Source: Archangium sp.
Lineage (GTDB): Bacteria; Myxococcota; Myxococcia; Myxococcales; Myxococcaceae
Reading direction: 5' to 3'
DNA length: 22,060 bases
Assembly: GCA_016793585.1 (NCBI GenBank)
Contig: JAEUJR010000001.1
Span: forward strand, 1 to 22,060
Part shown: in pieces, positions 16,115 to 22,060 of the stretch
How positions within the stretch are numbered: position 1 is the stretch's first letter
How the letters are laid out: every line of letters starts with the position of its first letter
Translations under genes and position numbers: made by a program
Notes under the pieces: generated by a model
Seen by the model: the letters and a program-made list of their open reading frames with translations, nothing else
Databases searched by the model: none
Told to the model about the DNA's origin: nothing

Positions 16115-16173
16115 CGCAACCGTTCGAGTGTCAGACCCGTCTGCTAGGAGTCGTTCCTGGGGGAGAGACGGGT

Positions 16174-17088
16174 ATGGGCGAGCGAGGGGTGCTGCGTCTG
16201 GCAGCGCGACAGAACGGGGTAGTTTCGCGTGCGCAGGTGTTGGCTGAGGGCGTGACGGCGCGGCAGATCGATCGGCGTCGCGCGAAGCGACTCTGGGTGA
16301 CGGTCTTTCCCGGCGTGTACCGAATCGAGGGTGCGCCGCTGACCTGGCTTCAGCAGGTGAACGCCGCTGCGCTTTGGGTCGGAGACTCCGGAGTCGTCTG
16401 TCATCGCACCGCTGCGGCGCTCTGGGGACTTCCGCGGTTCGCCGAGGGCGGTCCCACGCACGTCAGCCACCCGACCTCACTTCCACCACCCGAAGGCGTG
16501 GTGACCCACCAGACGGCGCTTGGTCCCCGTGACGTGGTCACGCACCTGGGCCTGCGTGTGACGACCGTGGCCCGAACACTTCTCGACCTGGCTGCCACCG
16601 AGGCTGCTGGTGATGTTCGAGCCGCCGTCGACTTCGTGCTCGCCCGAAAGCGGCTGTCGATCGACCAATTCCGTGCGCTGGTCATTCGATCGAAGGGGCG
16701 TCGAGGGGTTCGCTTGCTCCGTTTGATCTTGCGTGCCTTCGAGGGCGGAGATGGCCCAACCGAGAGCGAGCTCGAGGCGCGGGTGATGGAGTTGATCGAC
16801 AGCGAGGGACTGCCGCGACCGCGCCGTCAGGCCAGCTTGCGCGTCGCAGGGCGGTGGCGGCGGCTCGACTTCCTCTTCCCGGGGACGAATGTGGTCATCG
16901 AGGCGGACGGCTTCGCCTGGCACGCAAACCCCGTCAGCTTCGAGAAGGACCGCGAGCGATCGAACGCGCTCGCTGCCCGCGGCTTCGTGGTCTTGCACTG
17001 GACGTGGCAGGCGCTCGGCGAACGGCGAGCGACCTTGATCTCCGAGTTGCACCGAGCTCTGTCGCAGACTCGGCTGCGAGCCGCCTGA
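16174..17088 (+). CDS. AbiEi-like winged-helix plus DUF559 (Vsr-like nuclease fold) protein
   Basis: The 304-residue protein starts with an AbiEi-type antitoxin winged helix (about 5-50: V-V-S-R-A-Q-V-L-A-E-G-V, V-F-P-G-V-Y-R-I). A middle domain follows with H-R-T-A-A-A-L-W-G-L (77-86) and T-V-A-R-T-L-L-D-L-A (131-140). The end is DUF559 (about 195-300), a Vsr/PD-(D/E)xK-like nuclease fold: E-S-E-L-E (197-201), R-L-D-F-L-F-P (Asp232), V-I-E-A-D-G (Glu243, Asp245), and H-W-T-W. The candidate active residues are present. Such fusions are common in actinobacteria and myxobacteria and their role is unknown; no AbiEii toxin lies next to it. The ATG at 16174 has GGGGAGAG 7 bases upstream. It lies between copies of the repeat family. 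Confidence 0.85.
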   Translation: MGERGVLRLAARQNGVVSRAQVLAEGVTARQIDRRRAKRLWVTVFPGVYRIEGAPLTWLQQVNAAALWVGDSGVVCHRTAAALWGLPRFAEGGPTHVSHPTSLPPPEGVVTHQTALGPRDVVTHLGLRVTTVARTLLDLAATEAAGDVRAAVDFVLARKRLSIDQFRALVIRSKGRRGVRLLRLILRAFEGGDGPTESELEARVMELIDSEGLPRPRRQASLRVAGRWRRLDFLFPGTNVVIEADGFAWHANPVSFEKDRERSNALAARGFVVLHWTWQALGERRATLISELHRALSQTRLRAA

Positions 17089-17173
17089 ACAAGAGAGGTC
17101 CAAGGGCGGTTGCAGTGTTGGTTCGAGGTCCGCGACTGCGCTCCCAGACGCAACGCTTCGGGACTTGGGAGCG

Positions 17174-18196
17174 TGATCAACGAACGAGCACGCTTGGTGT
17201 TTGCGTTCGCGCTCCATCGAGTCGTGCCTTCGCGACGATCGTGGCTCGTTCACTGAATGAGAACGACTCGGACGAGCAGTGAGGTCGAAGTCGGTATCGC
17301 GCTCTCGGCGTCGTGCTCGTGGCAACGATGACTTGCCTCGTTCAGCGAGCACGACTCGGGCGAAGCTGTTGAAGTCTCGTTGTCGTGCTTGCGCTGACGA
17401 TCGGTTGGCGTGTGGCGAGCGTCGTGCTTTGGGTGACGGTGGGCGGCTCGTTCAGCGCGCGAGCACGACTCGGGCGACCTGTGAGGTGGCGGAAGTCATG
17501 TTCGCGCTCAGGCATCGTGCTTGCCGCGACTTACGGTCGGCGCGTGTGGCGAGCGAGCACGACTTGGATGAACTGAGAGGTGGGCGAGCGTCGCGCTGGG
17601 CTCGTTCAACGAGCGAGCACGACTCGGACAACCGGTGAGGTGGTCGAGGTCATTCTCGCGCTCCGGCATCGTGCTTGCGGCGACGAACGGTCGGCGCGTG
17701 TGGCGAGCGAGCACGACCCGGACGATCCACGAGGGCGGCGTCGTGCGTGGGCGACGATACCTGGCGCGTTCAACGAGCGAGCTCGACTCGGACAACCACT
17801 GAGGTGGTGGAAGTCATGTTCGCGCTCCCCTCGAGCGGTGCGCGCGCCGCTCGGAGTTGTGCTTGGTGCGACGATACCTGGCGCGTTCAACGAGCGAGCA
17901 CGACTCGGACAACCACTGCGGTAGTGGAAGTCATGTTCGCGCTCCCTCCGAGCGGGTGCCCACCGCGCTCGCGCCGCGCGGCGTGGTGCGTGGGCGACGA
18001 TACCTGGCGCGTTCAACGAGCGAGCACGACTCGGACAACCACTGCGGTAGTGGAAGGCATGTTCGCGCTCCCCTCGAGCGGTGCCCACCGCGCTCGCGCC
18101 GCTCGGCGTCGTGCTTGGTGCGACGATACCTGACGCGTTCACCGAGCGAGCACGACTCGGACGACCACTGAGGTGGTCGAAGTCATGTTCGCGCTC
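17174..18196 (-). repeat. Large array of palindromic repeats (about 11 units, family member set C)
   Basis: This 1-kb gene-free stretch holds about eleven units of a roughly 64-base core. The best are at 17447-17509, 17601-17663, 17764-17827, 17881-17944, 18007-18070 and 18133-18196. Partial or diverged units lie near 17174, 17248, 17337, 17549 and 17701. Spacing of the last four is 117, 126 and 126 bases. Each core is an imperfect palindrome of about 51-53 bases: outer arms GAGCGAGCACGACT and AGTCATGTTCGCGCTC, and an inner hairpin that varies between units while keeping pairing (ACCAC-TGAG-GTGGT at 17795; CCACT-GCGGT-AGTGG at 17913; CGACCAC-TGAG-GTGGTCG at 18162). Full and half units alternate between 17447 and 17743 as a 154-base higher-order repeat. 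No transposase or known element boundary is visible. Confidence 0.9.
17452..18186 (-). other. Six 15-codon mini-ORFs with ribosome-binding sites, one per intact repeat unit
   Basis: On the minus strand the intact units each contain ATG, 14 further codons and TGA: 18139-18186, 18013-18060, 17887-17934, 17770-17817, 17606-17653 and 17452-17499. The peptides are, in that order, MTSTTSVVVRVVLAR, MPSTTAVVVRVVLAR, MTSTTAVVVRVVLAR, MTSTTSVVVRVELAR, MTSTTSPVVRVVLAR and MTSATSQVARVVLAR. Most have GGAG or GAGGGGAG seven bases before the ATG (the 17452-17499 copy has only TGAG). Variable positions include six third-codon sites, all synonymous, against four first and three second sites; this leans toward coding constraint but the sample is small. 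Diverged units keep the same frame without start or stop, for example R-V-V-L-I-Q-stop near 17250. Whether they are translated is unknown. Confidence 0.45.
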
Positions 18197-18261
18197 CGCG
18201 GGCGCGTCTTCGGCTTCGCGCGCTCGCGCTGCGAGCCGTCAGGCAGACTCGATCGGCCGAG

Positions 18262-18708
18262 CTACTGCTCCCACGTCAACAACGACAGCGGATACACCGG
18301 CCCATCGAGTGACAGATCGACGAATTGCTTCACGTCGGGACTCTTGAGCGAGAGCGTCGCCAGCTGCTCGCGGGTGAACCACTGCGCCAGCATCGAGTGC
18401 TCATCAGCCACCGTCTTGAGCGCGCGATCGTCGGCCGGCCGCGCCACCACGCAGACTCGCAGCCGCGCCTCACCCCCATCGACCAGCGTGTGCTGCACCC
18501 TCAGCACCCCCTCGAGTTCGACTGGCATTCCGGTCTCGGTCGCCGCGTAACGCCGCGCTGCCGCGAGCAGCTCTTCTCCCGGCGCGATTCGTCCGCCAGG
18601 CAACGACCACGCCACGCCGTCACGCCGGTCGCGAACCAGCGCCACCTTGCGCCCTGACTTCACCACCACCAACGCAAACGAGTACGTCGGAATCGGAGCC
18701 CGCGACAT
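18262..18708 (-). CDS. Nudix-family protein with degenerate Nudix box
   Basis: The 148-residue protein has the Nudix fold pattern: F-A-L-V-V-V strand, R-D-G-V-A-W-S-L-P-G-G-R-I, then the box. The consensus G-x5-E-x7-R-E-U-x-E-E-x-G-U reads here G-R-I-A-P-G-E-E-...-R-R-Y-A-A-T-E-T-G-M. The Glu after Arg is Tyr, and the first of the paired Glu is Thr, so two of the three metal-binding glutamates of MutT are missing. It may have weak or altered activity, or act as a binding protein. I use ATG at 18708 (M-S-R-A-P-I-P-T); a TTG at 18744 is less likely. No ribosome site is strong. It is transcribed toward the repeat array, whose last unit ends 65 bases beyond its stop codon. Confidence 0.82.
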   Translation of the reverse strand: MSRAPIPTYSFALVVVKSGRKVALVRDRRDGVAWSLPGGRIAPGEELLAAARRYAATETGMPVELEGVLRVQHTLVDGGEARLRVCVVARPADDRALKTVADEHSMLAQWFTREQLATLSLKSPDVKQFVDLSLDGPVYPLSLLTWEQ

Positions 18709-18810
18709 GCCGTCACACTGCGACGGGAGCCTTGCCTGAAGCAACCGTCTTCACCGGCGCGCGAACGGCGGGAGCGCACGCGGCCGTGCTCCACGAACCA
18801 CGACTCCGCC

Positions 18811-21126
18811 TCACGGGCAGGCGAACGGTGCGAGCGACGTCGCCGTGTTCGACGTACCGCGCGGGTCGTGCCCGTTCATCGGCCACGGCTGCGTCACGTC
18901 GAGCCCTCGCGAGTCGGTGATGACGGCCTGCACCTGCTGAGGTGCTCCCACGAGGTACGCGACACCGGGTCTGCCCGGCAGGGGCGAGCCGCTCCCATCG
19001 CGGCTGCAGTCGAGCATGAGCCGAGACGTGTACCGCCCACCCAGGCGAGCGTCGGCCGGCGTCGCCCACACGATGCGCCCGTTCTCGACCACCGTGAGCA
19101 CCCCGGTGTCAGCAGCCGCGAGCACCGCACCGCCTTGACCCAGCGCCACCGACGCAGTGCCCGACGTGGCGAGCTCGATGACCGAGCTGCTCGAACCCGA
19201 GCTCACGTCGACCGCGCGCAGGCCCAGCAGGCCCGGCCCCGAGATGGGGTACCAGACGACGCCCGCCGCGAGCGCACCCGTGCCGCCAGGCCCGCCTGAG
19301 CCGAACGCCTGCGACGTCGCCCACACGCCGTTCGAGCCCGTGCCCACGGGGCCGGGGAAGAGATCGGTCAGCGAGCCCAGCATCGAGGGAATCATCACCG
19401 CGCCCGACGGGGTGAGGCTGGGCGGGTTGGCGCTCCACGTCACGACGGCAGCCGACTCCGCGCTCGCCAGCGAGATGTCGAGGCCCGAGGCCATCAGCGG
19501 GTTCTTCACGTTCTGACTGGTCGGCGGCAGGTTGGTGGAGGCGCACGTGCCGAACGGCTGGCCGACCGAGAGCCGCCGCTGCGTGCCCGAGCCAATCGAG
19601 ACCGCGAAGGGCAGGTCGAAGGCGAACGGGAACGACAGCCGCACGAGGCCCGCGGTTCCCGAGGCGATGAAGCCCTGGCTGGCGCCGACGTCGCAGAGCT
19701 GCGTGACGCCGCCGTCGGGGGCGATGGTGGCGAAGCCGACCGTCTGCGCCCCCACCATCGCGACGTCGACGCCGGAGTCGGCTGGCGACGAGATGACGAC
19801 GTCGGTGGTGGGCACGAAGACCCCCGAGGTCGCCAGCTGCACGTCGCCCTGGTGGCGCAGCGCCTTCACGCCGCTCGCGCCGGTCTCGCTGAAGCCAAAG
19901 TAGAGCGTGCCGCGGCGATCGAGGGCTGCGTTGGTGGTGACGGCGAACCCTCCGTCTACCGCGCCCGGGCCATTCACCCACGCCCACTTCCAGCGCGTCA
20001 CCGGCAACGTCGGCACACGCGCAGGGTGGGTCTGGCTCGAGTTCGTCACCACCACGCCGTTGACCGTGCCGGTCACCGAGAACGAGAACCGCCCGCGGAA
20101 GGCCTCGAGCGCGGGCCGCGAGAGGTCGAGCGGGTAACACGCGCAGAAGCCAGTGCCGGTGCATGGCGCGCACGACGCCGCAGCCGTGAGGGTGAGGTCT
20201 GGTGTACCGCCATCGCTCGTGAGCCCGAACACCCGCACCGTCACGTTCGTCGCGCCCACCGCGTTCGTCACCACCAGCGTCGTCGTCTCGTCGCGGCGGA
20301 AGAACGTGCCCGCGTCTTGCGATGGGTCGTGCGGCTGAAGGCCGGGGCTCGCGGGGCGAACGGGAGGCGCCGCCCACGTCACGGTGAAGTCGGTGGGCAC
20401 GACCGAGAACGTGAGGGGCCCGTCGGCGAGGCCCGAGTCGGGGAGCGTGATGGTGGCCGCCCAGTTCCCCACGGGGAAGGTCATGCTCGTGGCGAAGAGC
20501 CCGGCGTCGACGCGCTGGAGCACGCCGCTCAAGCGGCCACCATCGCCGCTCGCCTCGAACGGAACCAGGCCGGGGTCGTTGCGCGTGCGCCCGCTCGCGA
20601 GCAGGAGCGCGGCTTCGAGCGGTACGCTGCTGCCGCCGGGGAAGACGGCGCCGTTGGCGGGAGCGTGCCACTGCAGCAGCGCGTACCGGGGTACGCAGAC
20701 GAGCCCGCCCACGCACTCCTCGAGGTCGCCGCACTGGCACCCCGCGTCAGGGGCGCCACCTGCACCACCATCGACGCCCGCATCGAGCAGGCCGGCGTCC
20801 TGGGCCGTGCCGCCACCGAGGCCACCGCCCGAGCCCGCCACGCCACCGCCGAGCGCGCCGCCCGCTGCACCACCGGCTGTCGCGCTTCCGCCGGCTGTCG
20901 CGCTTCCGCCGGCTGTCGCGCTTCCGCCGGCCGTCGCGGTTCCGCCGGCCGTCGCAGTGCCGCCACCGCTCGCGCCGCCGCCGGTCACGCCATCGACGCA
21001 GAGGCCGTCGAGGCACACCCGCCCCCGCGCACAGTCACTGTTTCGAACGCACTCCGTCTCGGGCGGAGGAGGACTGCACGATGCGCAGGCGACGACGACA
21101 GCGAGCGCTGCGAGGCGAAGGTGCAT
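18811..21126 (-). CDS. Large lipoprotein with four-cysteine motif, Gly/Ala/Thr linker and beta-propeller-like C-terminus
   Basis: The 771-residue protein has a lipoprotein signal (V-V-A-C, Cys14, or S-C at 17). A cysteine motif follows at residues 26-43 (C-x5-C-x5-C-x4-C), widespread in myxobacterial surface proteins, then a linker of T/S-A-T-A-G-G repeats (about 55-90) and a C-G-D-L-E-E-C region. The middle has Ig/Fn3-like beta-rich segments (A-P-A-N-G-A-V-F-P-G-G; F-T-V-T-W-A-A-P-P). The last 400 residues alternate short strands as in PQQ/BamB-type propellers (G-T-L-Y-F-G-F, W-P-M-N-G-H-D-P-R-G-T-S-N). I see no catalytic motif; it is likely an outer-membrane or extracellular scaffold. GGAG lies 5 bases before the ATG. 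Confidence 0.8.
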   Translation of the reverse strand: MHLRLAALAVVVACASCSPPPPETECVRNSDCARGRVCLDGLCVDGVTGGGASGGGTATAGGTATAGGSATAGGSATAGGSATAGGAAGGALGGGVAGSGGGLGGGTAQDAGLLDAGVDGGAGGAPDAGCQCGDLEECVGGLVCVPRYALLQWHAPANGAVFPGGSSVPLEAALLLASGRTRNDPGLVPFEASGDGGRLSGVLQRVDAGLFATSMTFPVGNWAATITLPDSGLADGPLTFSVVPTDFTVTWAAPPVRPASPGLQPHDPSQDAGTFFRRDETTTLVVTNAVGATNVTVRVFGLTSDGGTPDLTLTAAASCAPCTGTGFCACYPLDLSRPALEAFRGRFSFSVTGTVNGVVVTNSSQTHPARVPTLPVTRWKWAWVNGPGAVDGGFAVTTNAALDRRGTLYFGFSETGASGVKALRHQGDVQLATSGVFVPTTDVVISSPADSGVDVAMVGAQTVGFATIAPDGGVTQLCDVGASQGFIASGTAGLVRLSFPFAFDLPFAVSIGSGTQRRLSVGQPFGTCASTNLPPTSQNVKNPLMASGLDISLASAESAAVVTWSANPPSLTPSGAVMIPSMLGSLTDLFPGPVGTGSNGVWATSQAFGSGGPGGTGALAAGVVWYPISGPGLLGLRAVDVSSGSSSSVIELATSGTASVALGQGGAVLAAADTGVLTVVENGRIVWATPADARLGGRYTSRLMLDCSRDGSGSPLPGRPGVAYLVGAPQQVQAVITDSRGLDVTQPWPMNGHDPRGTSNTATSLAPFACP
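20873..20962 (-). repeat. Five tandem 18-bp repeats inside the lipoprotein linker
   Basis: The unit CCGGCTGTCGCGCTTCCG occurs three times perfectly (20873, 20891, 20909) and twice with changes (20927, 20945). Read on the minus strand it encodes six-residue T/S-A-T-A-G-G units. The 18-base period keeps frame, so copy number can change linker length without breaking the gene. Confidence 0.95.
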
Positions 21127-21211
21127 GGCCGCTCCGGGACGACGAGGTGACCACGAGTATTCACCCGCCAGCGCTGACCATCGATGCTGCGTCTCGCGAC
21201 GCTCCCATGCG

Positions 21212-21778
21212 TCAGGCCTTGGGCAGGGTGACGCCGGTCTGGCCCTGGTACTTGCCGCCGCGGTCGCGATAGCTGGTGTCGCAGACCTCGTCGCTCTGGA
21301 AGAACAGCATCTGCGCGACGCCCTCGTTCGCGTAGATGCGCGCGGGCAGCGGCGTGGTGTTCGAGAACTCCAGCGTGACGTGGCCCTCCCACTCGGGCTC
21401 GAGCGGCGTCACGTTCACGATGATGCCGCAGCGCGCGTAGGTCGACTTCCCGAGGCAGACGACCAGCACCTCACGCGGAATGCGGAAGTACTCGACGGTG
21501 CGCGCGAGCGCGAACGAGTTGGGCGGAATGATGCACTCGGGGCCCTTCACGTCGACGAAGCTGCGCGGGTCGAACGTCTTGGGGTCGACGATGGTGCTGT
21601 TGATGTTCGTGAAGACCTTGAACTCGTCGGCGCAGCGAACGTCGTAGCCGTAGCTCGAGGTGCCGTACGAGACGATCTTCCGCCCGTCGGTCTCACGCAC
21701 CATCTTCGGCTCGAAGGGCTCGATCATCTTCCGCTCGAGCGCCATGCGGCGAATCCACTTGTCGGCCTTGATGGTCAT
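21212..21778 (-). CDS. dcd: dCTP deaminase
   Basis: The 188-residue protein matches bacterial Dcd across its whole length: [10 protein letters not shown] (37-46), [10 protein letters not shown] (83-92), [10 protein letters not shown] (110-119, with the substrate-binding Ser and Arg), and V-T-L-E-F-S-N-T-T (134-142) with catalytic Glu137. It converts dCTP to dUTP and ammonia, supplying dUTP for dTMP synthesis; some close relatives also hydrolyse dUTP, which sequence alone does not settle. CTCCTC at 21786-21791 reads GAGGAG on the minus strand, 7 bases before the ATG. It diverges from the mog-like gene with only 38 bases between start codons. Confidence 0.97.
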   Translation of the reverse strand: MTIKADKWIRRMALERKMIEPFEPKMVRETDGRKIVSYGTSSYGYDVRCADEFKVFTNINSTIVDPKTFDPRSFVDVKGPECIIPPNSFALARTVEYFRIPREVLVVCLGKSTYARCGIIVNVTPLEPEWEGHVTLEFSNTTPLPARIYANEGVAQMLFFQSDEVCDTSYRDRGGKYQGQTGVTLPKA

Positions 21779-21804
21779 CGATCGACTCCTCGCGGAAAGG
21801 AAAC

Positions 21805-21811
21805 GGGGAGG
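21805..21811 (+). promoter_or_regulatory. Strong Shine-Dalgarno site fixing the mog-like start
   Basis: GGGGAGG lies 5 bases before an ATG at 21817, which is in frame with the ATG at 21859 where MogA homologues usually begin. The spacing makes 21817 the better start and adds 14 residues (M-P-E-P-P-R...). The ATG at 21859 has no comparable site. Confidence 0.65.
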
Positions 21812-21816
21812 CCCCT

Positions 21817-22060
21817 ATGCCAGAGCCGCCACGGGTCGTCCGCGATAAACCGTCGGTCATGAGCACTCCTGCCCGCATCGGCATCGTCACCATGTCGGAC
21901 CGCGCCTCGGCCGGCGTCTACTAAGACCTCTCGGGCAAAGCGATCGAAGCGACGCTCTCGGAGTGGCTTTCGAGCCCGTGGGAGAAGCAGTACCGGTTGA
22001 TCCCCGACGACCGCGGCACCATCGAGCGCACGCTCATCGAGCTCGTCGACGAAGCGAAGT
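21817..22060 (+). pseudogene. mog: mog-like molybdopterin adenylyltransferase, interrupted by an early TAA and cut by the window end
   Basis: Reading from 21817 (or 21859), the protein begins R-I-G-I-V-T-M-S-D-R-A-S-A-G-V-Y and then meets TAA at 21922-21924. The same frame continues without interruption as D-L-S-G-K-A-I-E-A, then R-L-I-P-D-D and E-L-V-D-E-A, matching MogA (S-D-R-A-S-x-G-V-Y-x-D-K; R-L-I-P-D-E; L-x-E-L-V-D-E). The stop stands where homologues have Gln or Glu, so a single-base change (CAA or GAA to TAA) explains it; no frameshift is needed. MogA adenylates molybdopterin before molybdenum insertion. The rest of the gene is beyond the window. A sequencing error or a recent nonsense mutation cannot be told apart here. 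Confidence 0.8.

Larger units (their letters stand above)
15737..16173 (-). other. Intergenic stretch with two repeat copies and a doubtful minus-strand reading frame
   Basis: Between the hydrolase and the AbiEi-like gene I see no supported gene. A minus-strand frame is open from about 16140 down past 15737 into the hydrolase gene. It reads T-T-S-A-V-V-V-V-V-A-G-V-N-C near 16070-16100, like a weak lipoprotein signal, then A-T-C-V-V-G-K-E-R and L-G-W-W-N-R-F. It has no ATG at the expected place and overlaps the convergent hydrolase, so it may be a decayed small gene. Its first codons are the repeat core itself (copy B2). Confidence 0.35.

Noticed and set aside
17606..18142. A 178-codon minus-strand ORF and other long ORFs across the 17.1-18.2 kb array
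   Set aside because: They are made only of the DNA repeats read in a frame without stops; no domain, and the frame differs from that of the mini-ORFs with ribosome sites.
17174..18196. CRISPR array
   Set aside because: The repeats are about 64 bases, imperfect and unevenly spaced, and the spacers are themselves similar to each other; no cas genes are present.
17601..18196. Integron attC sites (GTTCAAC/GTTGAAC fits the RYYYAAC/GTTRRRY pattern at one end)
   Set aside because: The matching box is missing at the other end of the palindrome, there are no cassette genes between units, and there is no integrase.

Overview
The window is high-GC bacterial DNA, most likely from a myxobacterium (Myxococcota). 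The evidence is a gene order matching the Myxococcus xanthus exopolysaccharide (EPS) locus as I remember it, many lipoproteins with Asp-Ala-Gly or Gly-Ala-Thr rich linkers, and a four-cysteine motif common in myxobacterial surface proteins. Genus and species cannot be set from the sequence alone.

Positions 1-7148 (+) are a tight polysaccharide export operon. It holds the 3' end of a phosphoglycosyl transferase, a Wzx flippase, a short outer-membrane export lipoprotein (EpsY/Wza-like), a beta-barrel (EpsX-like), a single-domain response regulator, a Wzz-like co-polymerase without kinase domain, a family 2 glycosyltransferase, and a small protein that looks like a kinase fold stripped of its nucleotide-binding motifs. 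Most junctions are 4-base ATGA or GTGA overlaps. Positions 7166-11326 continue the theme with a polysaccharide deacetylase (-), a WecG/TagA glycosyltransferase (+), a hexapeptide acetyltransferase (-) and a lectin-like lipoprotein (-); the last two are coupled by an ATGA overlap.

Positions 11307-14044 (+) encode a di-haem cytochrome c peroxidase-like lipoprotein, a lipoprotein resembling the periplasmic head of SecD, and a DUF2807 lipoprotein.

Positions 14045-18261 are a gene-poor, repeat-rich island containing two recognisable genes: an alpha/beta hydrolase and an AbiEi-like/DUF559 protein. Three gene-free stretches there carry members of one repeat family in both orientations. In the largest array (about 17174-18196) six units each hold a Shine-Dalgarno-like sequence, an ATG, 14 more codons and a TGA, reading approximately MTSTTSVVVRVVLAR. 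The unit is also an imperfect palindrome that would pair the ribosome-binding site and start codon with the end of the same mini-ORF. This is the most unusual signal in the window.

Positions 18262-22060 hold a Nudix protein with a degenerate Nudix box (-), a large lipoprotein with a Gly/Ala/Thr linker (-), dCTP deaminase (dcd, -) and the start of a mog-like molybdopterin gene (+) with an in-frame TAA at its conserved N-terminus. All assignments are from reading the sequence; no database search was possible.
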